Source of the DNA: JAAURB01 sp049647265
GTDB lineage: Bacteria; Cyanobacteriota; Cyanobacteriia; Cyanobacteriales; Microcoleaceae
Assembly (NCBI GenBank): GCA_049647265.1
Contig: JBARXJ010000066.1
Coordinates: forward strand, 1 to 64,000
Direction: 5' to 3'
DNA: 64,000 nucleotides
Shown: positions 9,032 through 18,923 of the stretch, piece after piece
Layout of the letters: each line of letters starts with the position of its first letter
How positions within the stretch are numbered: position 1 is the stretch's first letter
The notes under the pieces: model-generated
What the model was told of the DNA's origin: nothing
The model's database searches: none
Seen by the model: the letters and a program-made list of their open reading frames with translations, nothing else
Translations under genes and position numbers: made by a program

Positions 9032-9288
9032 CGCTCTTACTTTCTATAATCTTTCAATCAGTTAGACAAAATAATTTGTCTGTTAATAACAATTCAAATA
9101 TATTTATATTAATTATCATAAGGAATACTTTACTAAAGGTCTTCTTTCATAAGATAGAAATAATCAATCTCTTCGGCTTGCTGTGATTCAAAAACTCTTG
9201 TATACTCCCGTATGGTTATAGAGTAAGAGTCGCGATACGCTTAAACCCGGCAAAGGTGCAGAGACTGCTATGCCTTTAGGGAGATAGA
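9032..9288. other. Intergenic region with a possible structured element
   Basis: On the plus strand, 9246-9280 can fold: AAAGG pairs with CCTTT around a GCAG-AGA-CTGC hairpin. The 15 bases AAAGGTGCAGAGACT (9252-9266) match the conserved R/P7 region of cyanobacterial group I introns, but no other intron parts are clear. On the minus strand, 9133-9237 is open for 35 codons without a start codon and ends ...YFYLMKEDL; it may be a gene remnant. Confidence 0.3.
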
Positions 9289-9330
9289 AATAAGAAAAAC
9301 TCCATCTACTTTTGCAATCGTAAATGGAGT
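9289..9330 (-). terminator. Rho-independent terminator of the GH57 gene
   Basis: On the minus strand the seven-base stem ACTCCAT/ATGGAGT (9299-9305 with 9324-9330) is followed directly by TTTTTCTTATTTC. It lies about 30 bases after the stop of the 9361-12060 gene. Confidence 0.75.
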
Positions 9331-9360
9331 CAGCGAAGTCTCAGTTATGAGTTTGAAAGA

Positions 9361-12060
9361 CTACAAATGGTCAAGCCATTCTTGCACATCCATTGATAAG
9401 AGTTGACCGAGTTGTAATAATTTACGAATTTGTGGAAGTTCCCAATGAATGGGAGATTTTGTATCTACCGCAACAGATGTCGATTGAGAAGAGATCTCAA
9501 AATTTTCGTCGGTTTCAATCTGGTGTTGATAGTGAAGCCAGCTTAGACAGATGGGGGCAATATGACTACTGAAATGTTCTAAGTATAGCTCTTGAGCGGG
9601 GTTGAGATTTAAGTGACACTGGAGTAAATCTGCAACTGTAACCAATCGTTCTAGACAGCTCACAACAGATTCAATCTGATTAGGATTCAGTTCATGCAGC
9701 AGTAGACGTACAGAACGAATCATTAACCGTTCTAAACTCTGGGGAATTTCCGGATTTTTCATCGGACAACGCATTTGTTGCGCTTCTGTGGCGATCGCCT
9801 CTAAATTACTTAAATAATTCAGACTAATATATCCATTACTGCTTTCAGCTTCTAATGAACGAACTGTGGTTAAACAGCGATGAGAAAGCGCCACTTCGGC
9901 TGCCACTTGGAGTTCTTGAGGCACAGGCATCTGATCTCGATGAAATGCCATCATCATCCCATAATTTTCTCGATAAACCTGAGTATAGAGTTGATCGAGG
10001 CGGGTTAAAGTTTGTTGGGTTAACAGTCCCATCAACCGCTGACGTTCTTCGACAAACAAATCTTGCAAGCCGTAAAATCTTTCGCCAAATGAGTCAGCCA
10101 TCGCCCGAATAATTTGGGCTGCGCTAGCTTGTTCGAGGACGCTAAATAAATGTTGTTTTAATTCGGTATAATTTCTGCGACCACTAAACGGTTGAATACA
10201 ACAATGGAAGTCCCACCCTCCCAGATGCAAAACGGCAAAATTATATTGCATTTTCTCTTGGGTAATTTCTGAGATCAGCAATAACTGGCCGATGGCTAAG
10301 GTTAACCGCCCCATTTGCCGCATCTGATAGTCTTGCTGCTGGGCATTGTAACAATAAACTCGCTGTTCTCGAGGATAGCTAGTGTACAACGAATTAAGCG
10401 CGTAATGAGCCGCAACTTGTTCTAAACTCACTTGCGCTGTTTGGACTAACTGTCGGTAAACTTCGTCTCCGGTTTTAAATAGATCGACGTTACTATCGGC
10501 TTTAGCAATACGTTGGATAAATTTGGCTTCGAGTTGTATCCCTGCCACATCTCCTGCTAATTCCATTGCCCGACTGGCGTAACGTAGAATTTGGGTTCCT
10601 TCTGGGCGGGAGAGTTCTTCAAAGAACCAACCACAACTGGTATACATCAACAACGTATGACGTTGCATCTCCAATAACCGCAGGGCATCAGTGCGTTCGG
10701 TTTCGGTGAGTTCGTGGGTTTGATGACGGCTAAAAAACTCATCTAAACAGGTTGGATAGCGATCTAATATCACTTGAATATAATCATCTCGTGCCACCCA
10801 AGGATCAACAAAAAATTGATGTCCGTAGTCTTCATAAATTGGAATCAGTTGATCTCGCAGCCAGTTGAGGCTATCGCGTAACGGTCGTCGCCATTTTTGA
10901 TGCCAACCGCCACCACTGGCACAACCACAGTCGTCTTGCCAACGATCTACCCCATGGGAACAACTCCAGGCTGTCACGGGCTTGAGTTCCACTTCCCAAC
11001 TGGGTTCAGCCAAACTCAGATAATGGGCAAAGTTGCTGACCGTCCAACCTCGGCTGGGAAACTCTGCCGCAAAACAATAAGCTAAACATTTTTCTGTACC
11101 GCCGCGATGATGACCAAAGGTTTCTCCGTCGGTGGCCACCCCGAGAACTTGGGAAGGGCGATCGTCTGCTTGAACAGCCCCCTCTAAACGTCCCACTAAA
11201 TGGGTAGAATGGCTCAAGACATCACTAAAGCCCATATCTCCTGAAATTGGGCCGTCGTAGAAGAAAATATCAAGATAACGAGATTCGTCTCTTTCTCCCG
11301 CTTCGTTTTTAAGATAACAGCGATAGGGACGAGTCGGATCAATTTGGCCGCTACCCACTTCTAACCATTCTGGGTTAGGGGTTTGTGGTGTAGCTAAGGG
11401 ACGACAGCGCAAAGCTTGAGACGGGGCGAGAATAGTGAAGCGAATACCTTCGTTGATTAGGGCTTCGACTGTGGGATAATCGATGGCGGTTTCTGCTAGC
11501 CAAATCCCTTCTGGATCGCGTCCAAACCGAGATTTAAAGTCGGCTTTACCCCAACGAATTTGAGTGTATTTATCCCGTTCGTTGGCTAGGGGCATGATAA
11601 TGTGATTGTAGACTTGAGCGATCGCATTACCATGTCCATTGAGGCGTTCACTACTATTGCGATCGGCTTCCAGTATTTTCTGATATACCTCCATATCGTA
11701 TTGCTCTAACCAACTCATCAAGGTCGGGCCAATATTAAAGCTGAGAAACTCATAGTTATTGATGATCCCCATAATGTTACCCTGAGGATTTAAAATCCTG
11801 GCGAAGGCATTGGGACGATAACATTCGTGGTGAATGCGTTCATTCCAATTTTGATAAGGGGCGGCACTCGGTTGACGTTCGATAATTCCTAGGTTGGGAT
11901 TTTCTCGGGGGGGTTGATAAAAATGACCATGTAGGGTGATATAAACACCTGTTGCGGTTTGGCGGGGATCGCCTTGTGAGAGCGAGTTTTCTGAGTGGGC
12001 TACACCTTTAGGAATTGAATTGTCCTCAGTTCCAGAGGAAAAATCAGAAGTCGAAACCAT
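9361..12060 (-). CDS. Glycoside hydrolase family 57 protein with DUF3536
   Basis: 899 residues. The N-terminal GH57 (beta/alpha)7 barrel begins with ITLHGHFYQPPRENP, the family's conserved first motif. It continues with the WNERIHHECYRPNAFAR motif and, near residue 305, VATDGETFGHHRGG. The C-terminal half is the helical DUF3536 region. GH57 enzymes act on alpha-glucans (amylase, branching or 4-alpha-glucanotransferase activity). The substrate of the DUF3536 subgroup is not settled, so only a role in glycogen-type glucan metabolism is suggested. The ATG at 12060 precedes a variable leader of about 35 residues. A good terminator follows, and the gene is likely monocistronic. Confidence 0.93.
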   Translation of the reverse strand: MVSTSDFSSGTEDNSIPKGVAHSENSLSQGDPRQTATGVYITLHGHFYQPPRENPNLGIIERQPSAAPYQNWNERIHHECYRPNAFARILNPQGNIMGIINNYEFLSFNIGPTLMSWLEQYDMEVYQKILEADRNSSERLNGHGNAIAQVYNHIIMPLANERDKYTQIRWGKADFKSRFGRDPEGIWLAETAIDYPTVEALINEGIRFTILAPSQALRCRPLATPQTPNPEWLEVGSGQIDPTRPYRCYLKNEAGERDESRYLDIFFYDGPISGDMGFSDVLSHSTHLVGRLEGAVQADDRPSQVLGVATDGETFGHHRGGTEKCLAYCFAAEFPSRGWTVSNFAHYLSLAEPSWEVELKPVTAWSCSHGVDRWQDDCGCASGGGWHQKWRRPLRDSLNWLRDQLIPIYEDYGHQFFVDPWVARDDYIQVILDRYPTCLDEFFSRHQTHELTETERTDALRLLEMQRHTLLMYTSCGWFFEELSRPEGTQILRYASRAMELAGDVAGIQLEAKFIQRIAKADSNVDLFKTGDEVYRQLVQTAQVSLEQVAAHYALNSLYTSYPREQRVYCYNAQQQDYQMRQMGRLTLAIGQLLLISEITQEKMQYNFAVLHLGGWDFHCCIQPFSGRRNYTELKQHLFSVLEQASAAQIIRAMADSFGERFYGLQDLFVEERQRLMGLLTQQTLTRLDQLYTQVYRENYGMMMAFHRDQMPVPQELQVAAEVALSHRCLTTVRSLEAESSNGYISLNYLSNLEAIATEAQQMRCPMKNPEIPQSLERLMIRSVRLLLHELNPNQIESVVSCLERLVTVADLLQCHLNLNPAQELYLEHFSSHIAPICLSWLHYQHQIETDENFEISSQSTSVAVDTKSPIHWELPQIRKLLQLGQLLSMDVQEWLDHL

Positions 12061-12459
12061 ATAAAATATTACCTAAAATTACTGCAAAATTGTAGACATC
12101 ACCTATTAGCAGGTTTAACAGGAGTCAGAACTAGGAAAGACAGTATTAAGACTGTAAAACCTATGGCATTGGACAGTGAATTACAGGCTATGAGAAAAAG
12201 CTTGCTAGGTGACTTGACTCAGTCAAACAAGAATCATAATTTGAAGAGAAGATAAAAGTATGAATCCAAATTAAGTGAGTTAGGCTGGTATGCTATAGTT
12301 TAGCAGAGTTCCTGGCAAGGAGTTAATTAAGAAAATCTATGCTTTGAAACATCGGTTAATATAGGTTGCTCTTTACGGTCTATTTCTAAAGCTGAGAATA
12401 TCATTGAAACAGACGATCAAATTGTTAAGTTGTAATTATAAAATTTTGCTGAAATTCAG
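12061..12459. other. Divergent intergenic region
   Basis: About 400 bases between the divergent GH57 and Ca2+/H+ antiporter genes, holding both promoters. No gene, RNA or repeat is recognised. Confidence 0.5.
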
Positions 12460-13584
12460 ATGCTAAATGCTCAGACAATTCTTTCGATTCTTTTAATTTT
12501 TATTCCGGTTTCTGTGGTGGCACAGTTTCAACATGGAAGCGCGGCAGTTATTTTTGTCACTTCAGCCTTAGCGATTATTCCTTTAGCCGCCTGGATGGGA
12601 ACAGCAACGGAAGAAATTTCAGTGGTTTTAGGGCCAAATTTAGGGGGCTTGATGAATGCGACTTTCGGCAATGCCACTGAACTGATTATTGGTATTGTCG
12701 CCCTCAAGGCGGGTTTAGTGGATGTGGTTAAAGCCAGTATCACTGGATCGATCATTGGTAACTTGTTGCTCGTCATGGGGCTATCAATGTTATTGGGGGG
12801 ACTGAAATTTAAAGAACAAGAATTTAAATCAGTGGTAGCCCGGTTGAACGCTTCGGTGATGAACTTGGCTGTGATTGCCATTTTGGTTCCAACTGCGGTA
12901 CAAGCAACTTCGGCTGGAATTGAAGAAAGTACAATGCAGCGTCTTTCTGGGGCGGTTGCCATTGTCTTGATTGTGGTATACCTGCTGACGTTACTCTTTT
13001 CGATGAAAACCCATACTTATTTATATGAAGCTGGGGTAGCAGAATTAGAAACCGAAGAAGACGGAACAGTTAAGTCTGGAGAAGAACACGAAAATGAAAA
13101 ACATCAAGTCAATTTGCCCTTGTGGATCGGGGTGCTATTGGTGGCAACATTGGTTGTTGCGGTTGAGTCAGAACTGTTGGTCGATACGCTAGAAGAAGCG
13201 ACTGCAAAGTTAGGACTGACGGCTTTATTTACTGGGGTGATTTTAGTCCCGATTATTGGTAATGCAGCCGAACACGCCACAGCCGTAACTGTGGCAATGA
13301 AAAACAAGATGGATTTATCGGTTTCCGTGGCAATGGGTTCAAGTATGCAAATTGCCCTATTTGTTGCCCCAGTTTTAGTATTAGCGGGTCTGATTTTCCA
13401 TCAACCGATGGATTTGAACTTCAACCCCTTTGAATTAGTTGCGGTGGCTGTTTCAGTCTTACTGGCTAATTCCGTCAGTTCTGATGGCCGTTCTGATTGG
13501 CTAGAAGGAGCCTTACTGTTGGCAACCTATATCGTATTAGGACTGGCGTTTTTCTTCCATCCCGTGATCGAAGGACTGGCTTAA
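12460..13584 (+). CDS. Calcium/proton antiporter (CAX family)
   Basis: 374 residues with about 11 membrane segments in two homologous halves. Each half carries a cation-binding alpha repeat: GNATELIIGIVALKAG near residue 68 and GNAAEHATAVTVA near residue 267. The acidic loop between the halves (ELETEEDGTVKSGEEHENE) is typical of CAX proteins. It would export Ca2+ from the cytoplasm in exchange for protons and help in calcium or salt tolerance. The predicted start overlaps the first membrane segment, as in relatives. Alternative: Na+/Ca2+ exchanger-type substrate, which sequence alone cannot exclude. Confidence 0.93.
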   Translation: MLNAQTILSILLIFIPVSVVAQFQHGSAAVIFVTSALAIIPLAAWMGTATEEISVVLGPNLGGLMNATFGNATELIIGIVALKAGLVDVVKASITGSIIGNLLLVMGLSMLLGGLKFKEQEFKSVVARLNASVMNLAVIAILVPTAVQATSAGIEESTMQRLSGAVAIVLIVVYLLTLLFSMKTHTYLYEAGVAELETEEDGTVKSGEEHENEKHQVNLPLWIGVLLVATLVVAVESELLVDTLEEATAKLGLTALFTGVILVPIIGNAAEHATAVTVAMKNKMDLSVSVAMGSSMQIALFVAPVLVLAGLIFHQPMDLNFNPFELVAVAVSVLLANSVSSDGRSDWLEGALLLATYIVLGLAFFFHPVIEGLA

Positions 13585-13901
13585 ACAATCCTGCTCGGTG
13601 ACTTTGCTATACCGTTGTTGAGTCACCGGGCGCGATCGCGCTGCTTGTAAAATAACTGTGAGTGTTGCGTGTTCTTGAGTCAGATAGAACGAGAAAGGGG
13701 AGGAAAAAACAATGATTTCTCCTCGTACTGTACCCTTTATCTGCTGAGTAAAAGCAAACGTAACAGTGTTAATGCCCTTGCCTTGCCGGGCTTAAAGGCT
13801 ATTTATTGAGTGAGTCGCGATCGCATTAAGCTAAGATAGAAAGTAATGCTCTCTTGTAGAGTAAAGTTTAATTGGCGACCTCAACGTGGGTTCTGGCTTC
13901 T
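13585..13901. other. Intergenic region with a perfect hairpin
   Basis: CGGTGACT (13596-13603) and AGTCACCG (13621-13628) form an eight-base stem just after the antiporter stop. It has no T-run but may still stabilise or end the transcript. The rest holds HIP1 sites and the upstream region of the kinase gene; no gene is seen. Confidence 0.5.
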
Positions 13902-15974
13902 GTGAGTTACTGCCTCAATCCGAACTGCCCCAATCCAGCAGATCCTTCTAATTACAAGCGCCGTAGCTGTACTCAGTGCGGCTCGGAATTATTGCTGCAA
14001 GGACGATACCGTGCGATTAAACAATTAGGAGGCGGAGGATTTGGAAAAACATTTGAAATTATAGACGAGAAAGTAAAGGTTCATAAAGTCCTGAAAGTCT
14101 TGCTGAAAGAACACCCCAAAGCGGTTTCTCTATTTAAGCAAGAGGCAAAGGTTCTGTCCCATCTGCGTCATCCGGGTATTCCTGAAGTCGATGAAGATGG
14201 CTATTTTACCTTTATGCCAAGAGGAGGAAAAGAACCCATGCATTGTTTGGTGATGGAGAAGATAGAAGGGGATAACCTCCAGGACTGGATGAAAGCCCGT
14301 AAAAAACAACCCATTTCTCAGGCTCAAGCGATTGATTGGTTAAAACAACTGGTTGATATTTTAGAGAAAGTTCATCAGCTTCAGTATTTTCACCGAGATA
14401 TTAAGCCTCAGAATATTATGCGAAAGCCCAATGGGCAACTGGTTTTAATTGACTTTGGTACGGCTCGGGAAGTCTCTGAAACCTACATGGCAAAGGTTGA
14501 AGGCGGACTCAATGTCACGGGAATTGTTTCACCGGGTTATACTCCCCCAGAACAAACCAATGGTAAGGCAGTGCCAGCCTCTGACTTTTTTGCCCTGGGA
14601 CGAACTTTTATTTATCTATTAACCGGTAAACCGCCGACGGCTTATCCAGAAAATCCGAGAACAGGTAAGTTATTGTGGCGTAAAGGCGCACCTGAGATCT
14701 CAAAGCCTTTTGCTGATATCCTAGACTATTTAATGGCTCCGTTTCCGGGAAATCGTCCACAAACTCCGACGATGATTTTGCAATGTTTGAAAGATCTTGA
14801 AGTGGCTCAGGCGGCGACAGTTAACAAATCTACAACGGTTAAAGATAAACCCCGTCCGAAGCGAAAAGTTAAACGTCCCATCGATCGCAAGAAACTTAAA
14901 ACACAACGCAAACAACATTTTTCTTTTTCTCTTCCCCAGTCATTTCAGTTTAAATTACCCGTTCTTTCCCTCGGTTGGTTGCTGCTAGCGATCGGATTAA
15001 TCACTGGATTATTTACCCAGGTTGATGGGTATTTTCGCTACGGATTTATTCCAGCCAATCCGGCGTTGATCTTAAAAAGCTTACCCGGAAGCTTGTGGTT
15101 ACAGCGTTACTTGCGGGGTGATATCGGTCAAATTTATACAATCTGCATTTCTCCAGATGGCCAAACTTTAGCTGCCGGCGGGTTTGGTACGATTAAGATT
15201 TGGAACCTTGCCAACGGAAAACTGATTCACACGATTAAAGCCCATTCGAGCTGGGTGCGATCGCTAGCCATTAGTCCAGATGGAGAGATTCTGGCCAGTA
15301 GCAGCAATGACAAAACGATTCGTTTATGGGATCTCAAGCAAGGGGTGAGAAAACGCACCATTGAAGGTCATACTGATAGCGTCAACACGATTGTGTTTAG
15401 CCCAGATGGTCAAACCTTAGCCAGTGGCAGTCGCGATAATACGATCATTCTGTGGAATCTGAGAAATGGAGCGCGTCAACTCACCATTCGTGGCCATGAA
15501 GGGGCAATCAATGCTTTAACATTCAGTCCCGATGGTCAAACTCTCGCCAGTGCCAGCGACGATCAAACGGTTCGGCTTTGGGAAGTGAATACAGGCACTC
15601 GTAAACTGACCTTACAAGGTCATAGCGCTGCTGTTAATATGATTGTTTATACCCCCACAGGTCAAACGATAGCCAGCGCTAGTAATGATAAAACGGTTCG
15701 GCTTTGGGATGTGAGTAATGGTGATGTCCGCACAATATTCAATCAACACACCACAGGGGTTCGTTCTTTGTCAATTACTCCAGATGGTCAAACGCTGATG
15801 AGTGGTGGTGATAAAATTATTTTGTGGGATTTAAATACTTTCAAAAAAGTGACAACTCTTTGGGGTCATGCCCAGTTAATTACAGCATTAGCAGTGAATC
15901 CAAACGGCGAATTGCTCGTGAGTGGTAGTGAAGATAAAACGATTAAAATTTGGCAAATACCCCCCAAAGATTAA
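13902..15974 (+). CDS. Serine/threonine protein kinase with C-terminal WD40 repeats
   Basis: 690 residues from the GTG at 13902. This start gives VSYCLNPNCPNPADPSN, the conserved zinc-ribbon opening of this family (second pair CTQCG), so it is preferred to the in-frame TTG at 13872. The kinase domain (about 35-300) has a Gly-rich loop (LGGGGFGKTF), the HRDIKPQNIM catalytic loop and IDFGTA. A basic linker and one membrane segment (LLLAIGLITGLF) follow, then seven WD40 blades (about 405-685) with SPDGQTLASGS and GH...W signatures forming a beta-propeller. The kinase faces the cytoplasm; the propeller probably binds partners. The DUF202 gene starts two bases after its stop. Confidence 0.95.
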   Translation: MSYCLNPNCPNPADPSNYKRRSCTQCGSELLLQGRYRAIKQLGGGGFGKTFEIIDEKVKVHKVLKVLLKEHPKAVSLFKQEAKVLSHLRHPGIPEVDEDGYFTFMPRGGKEPMHCLVMEKIEGDNLQDWMKARKKQPISQAQAIDWLKQLVDILEKVHQLQYFHRDIKPQNIMRKPNGQLVLIDFGTAREVSETYMAKVEGGLNVTGIVSPGYTPPEQTNGKAVPASDFFALGRTFIYLLTGKPPTAYPENPRTGKLLWRKGAPEISKPFADILDYLMAPFPGNRPQTPTMILQCLKDLEVAQAATVNKSTTVKDKPRPKRKVKRPIDRKKLKTQRKQHFSFSLPQSFQFKLPVLSLGWLLLAIGLITGLFTQVDGYFRYGFIPANPALILKSLPGSLWLQRYLRGDIGQIYTICISPDGQTLAAGGFGTIKIWNLANGKLIHTIKAHSSWVRSLAISPDGEILASSSNDKTIRLWDLKQGVRKRTIEGHTDSVNTIVFSPDGQTLASGSRDNTIILWNLRNGARQLTIRGHEGAINALTFSPDGQTLASASDDQTVRLWEVNTGTRKLTLQGHSAAVNMIVYTPTGQTIASASNDKTVRLWDVSNGDVRTIFNQHTTGVRSLSITPDGQTLMSGGDKIILWDLNTFKKVTTLWGHAQLITALAVNPNGELLVSGSEDKTIKIWQIPPKD

Positions 15975-15976
15975 TC

Positions 15977-16369
15977 ATGAATCCTCTCTCCAAACGGACT
16001 GGAATTACCAATGAACTCGCCAAAGAACGAAACCGGGCAGCGGCTGAGCGTACCTTGATGGCTTGGATTCAAAATAGCTTATCACTGATTGGTTTTGGGG
16101 TGGCTTTTGACCAAATTTTTGAGGTTCTTCAACAAACTTTTCCTCAAGAAAATAGAATATTAGTTTTACAATTATCTCATATTTTAGGACTTAGTTTGAT
16201 CGCAATCGGTGTAGGCTTATTGATTTTAGGCATCTTTCAATATCGTATAGAAGTTCAATCGATTGAAAGAGAGAACTATATGAGGCTGTCGGGTCATCCG
16301 TTAAATATTGCCACCAGTAGTGCCATTATTTTATTTGGTATAGCAACTTTAATGATGATTTGGTTTTAA
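15977..16369 (+). CDS. DUF202 family inner-membrane protein
   Basis: 130 residues starting at the ATG at 15977, two bases after the kinase stop. The RNRAAAERTLMAWIQNSLSL segment is the DUF202 signature, with the first membrane helix following. Two more helices come after it (LGLSLIAIGVGLLILGIF and the C-terminal ATSSAIILFGIATLMMIWF). The function of the family is unknown. Translational coupling with the kinase is likely. Confidence 0.9.
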   Translation: MNPLSKRTGITNELAKERNRAAAERTLMAWIQNSLSLIGFGVAFDQIFEVLQQTFPQENRILVLQLSHILGLSLIAIGVGLLILGIFQYRIEVQSIERENYMRLSGHPLNIATSSAIILFGIATLMMIWF

Positions 16370-16565
16370 TCATATTTTTACAATCTACTGTAAATATCGG
16401 TGAATTCAGCTTTGACTGAATTTCAATGATCGCAATAAAAATTACTGTATCTCAATTAACAAAAACGAATCTCTATTTTACCCTATGATCATTTTATAGA
16501 ATAATTGAATCAACCCCAGACAAAGAATAAGTGAATTAGACAATCTAATTATCCCAAATTGAATT

Positions 16566-16997
16566 ATGGCGACTATTATTTTTTATGAAAAACCGGGCTG
16601 TAAGAATAACACTAAACAAAAGATATTGCTTCAAACAGCAGGTCATCAACTCAAAGTAAAAAATCTACTGACAGAAGCTTGGACTGCTGAAAAACTTCGC
16701 CCTTTTTTCGGATCTTTACCAGTTATAGAATGGTTTAATCGTATTGCACCCCGAATTCTATCTGGTGAAATTAATCCCGTTGAGTTAGATGAAGATACAG
16801 CCTGACAATTAATGATAAGCGATCCACTTTTAATTCGCAGACCATTAATGAATGTTAGCGCAGATTATCGTGTCGGATTCGATCAAGAATAAGTGAATCA
16901 TTGGATTGGTTTAGAACTTAATTCATCACCCTCTCAAGATTTAGAAACTTGCCCTAAAACACATCAAAAAACGCCCTGTACTTCACCTCAAAAATAA
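16566..16997 (+). pseudogene. ArsC/NifO-like thioredoxin-fold protein, broken by two in-frame stops
   Basis: The first 79 codons read MATIIFYEKPGCKNNTKQKI and onward, like the ArsC-like 'nitrogenase-associated' family (about 140 residues). A TGA stands at 16803-16805. After it the same frame continues with MISDPLLIRRPLM and VGFDQE, the family's conserved second half, then a TAA at 16890-16892, then VNHWIGL and a tail to the TAA at 16995-16997. There is no frameshift, just two nonsense codons. The shortened 79-residue product would lack the conserved C-terminal part. A sequencing error at two positions is possible but less likely. Confidence 0.8.
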
Positions 16998-17024
16998 TAG
17001 CAAAACCTCTAAATCACTAACATT

Positions 17025-18794
17025 TTAAAAGATAAATGTTGTTCGGATAGCGCCAATTCCTATTGTTTCACTATCTGGGGTCTGTCCAGGCTGAAAAATC
17101 AATATCGCTCCTGGGGTAATACTAATATTATTTGTCACTTGCCAGCGGTAAAACGCTTCAACATGAGTTGTGGTTCCCGGTTGACTCCCCGAACGTCCTT
17201 TACCTGTATTGAATGAGTCTGGAATATTGTCACCATCCGGTAAATTACTATGAACAATTTTAGGCGGTTGCCCTACATAAAATCCACCTAAATTGCCCTC
17301 ACCAAATAAATCAGGAAAATTGAGAAATGCCATGTAATTTGTTGTTTCAACTCGTCGTTTAGACTCTCCAGGAATCCAAGAACTCGTAAACCCAAACCAT
17401 CCCCCTAATATGACTTTTGGGGTAATTTGCCAGGTTAATGTTGAGCCAATTGCATCCGTTCTCAGGGATGCAGATTCTCCCCGGATAGGATTTATTGCTG
17501 TTAGTTGTTCATCCCCAACAAAGCTTAACAAGTTACCATTTGGAGAATAATCATAGACATAATAAAATGTTAAGTCAACTGGGTCAATCGGCGTAATTGC
17601 AAGTTGAATTGCTGCTGTATTATGACTTTTATCACTAAACAATTCGCTGCCACCAGAAGAATAAACCGCTTGCAGACTAAAACGTTTAGCAAATTGCCAA
17701 TCAAATCCTAATCCCCTTTGAGTAAAACCAATATTTAAAATCGGATTTCTTTGAGCAAAAAATGATAACGGCCCAGTTGCAGCCCCCTCAAATCGATTTG
17801 GCCCCCGAAATGCAGTAACCGCATTCACGTTAACAGTTCCTACATATCCAGCAAAATTATTATTCAGTAAAAAACGATATGTTAATTCCCCTATAACAAA
17901 TTTATTGGTCTCAAAATAATCTGTTGCTAAACGCACATCATTACTTAAACGCGGTGCGGTAGTCCCTGTAGAATTGAATAAACCTAAACGTAGTAAACTA
18001 TTCGGATTGAGCCACGTATCAAACTGCAAATAGTTGAAACTCATGACATTAATACTATTACCCGGATCATCCGTGTCACGTTCACCATCTCGTGGATTAA
18101 TATCAGCTTGATTATTAGTTCGTCCTTGAAAGGTAACCGTATTAATTCCAAATAAAGTTGTTGTGGTTGAAAATTGATTCGCTTCTAACTCAGCCGTCCT
18201 TGCTTCTAACGCTAAAATTTGTCCCCGTAATTGAGTCAGTTCTGTCGCAAAATCAACTTGTAAACGTTCAAGGGTTTGTAAGTCTTCCTGACTCACCAAA
18301 GCGTCTGTACTGACCCTTAACAACTCCGTAACCCGTTCTAAACAACGATTCAAACCCGCTGCAAATTCAAATCGAGTTAAGCTGCGGTTTCCTTTGAAGG
18401 TTCCGTCTGGGTATCCTGCAATACAGCCATACCGTTCCACTAAAGATTGCAATGCCTGAAATGCCCAATCTGTCGGTTGTACATCCGATAACTGAGAAAC
18501 AGAAGTGATTTGTGCTTTTTTGCGTCTGCTGTTGATATCAGTGGCTTCCAACTCAGCGACTGTCTTCACTTGTTCAATTGTGGCTGCTTGATCAGCCTGA
18601 GTCATTTGAACAGGGTTCACATCTAATTCGGAAAAGAATGTATCAGATGAAAATTGAATCTTTTGAGAAAAATCCAATGGATCATCAATTGAATTGTGTA
18701 CAAAAATATCTTCTGAACGAACCGGAAAAACACTACATAAATTAATTAAAAATGAAACACAAGTTAATTGAACTACAAAATTTAGTTTTTTCAT
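17025..18794 (-). CDS. Outer-membrane porin with SLH domain (iron-uptake porin/SomA, OprB type)
   Basis: 589 residues. The order is: signal peptide (about 1-28); a linker; an SLH domain (about 105-160, VQPTDWAFQALQSLVERYG, then GYPDGTFKGNRSLTRFEFA) that binds the peptidoglycan-linked polysaccharide; a short coiled coil (about 175-205); and a C-terminal beta-barrel of the OprB family ending in the aromatic residue F, as porins do. Such proteins are the main outer-membrane channels of cyanobacteria and pass small or inorganic solutes. The gene diverges from the 18924 multi-kinase over 129 bases. No Fur box was identified by eye, so iron control is not claimed. Confidence 0.95.
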   Translation of the reverse strand: MKKLNFVVQLTCVSFLINLCSVFPVRSEDIFVHNSIDDPLDFSQKIQFSSDTFFSELDVNPVQMTQADQAATIEQVKTVAELEATDINSRRKKAQITSVSQLSDVQPTDWAFQALQSLVERYGCIAGYPDGTFKGNRSLTRFEFAAGLNRCLERVTELLRVSTDALVSQEDLQTLERLQVDFATELTQLRGQILALEARTAELEANQFSTTTTLFGINTVTFQGRTNNQADINPRDGERDTDDPGNSINVMSFNYLQFDTWLNPNSLLRLGLFNSTGTTAPRLSNDVRLATDYFETNKFVIGELTYRFLLNNNFAGYVGTVNVNAVTAFRGPNRFEGAATGPLSFFAQRNPILNIGFTQRGLGFDWQFAKRFSLQAVYSSGGSELFSDKSHNTAAIQLAITPIDPVDLTFYYVYDYSPNGNLLSFVGDEQLTAINPIRGESASLRTDAIGSTLTWQITPKVILGGWFGFTSSWIPGESKRRVETTNYMAFLNFPDLFGEGNLGGFYVGQPPKIVHSNLPDGDNIPDSFNTGKGRSGSQPGTTTHVEAFYRWQVTNNISITPGAILIFQPGQTPDSETIGIGAIRTTFIF

Positions 18795-18923
18795 TCTACT
18801 CCTCTTGGAAAACTTGAATAAATTGAGACTATATCAGCTTCAAGTATTCATAAGTTTTTCACAATATTTAACGACAGTATTGCCATAGACTCTCTCTATT
18901 TCTAACCCTTGGAGTATAGAATT

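Noticed and set aside
16803..16805. Recoding of TGA as leucine, since TGA replaces likely Leu codons here and in the IS1-like relic
   Set aside because: TGA ends intact genes in this window normally, and the second ArsC stop is TAA, so decay explains it better.
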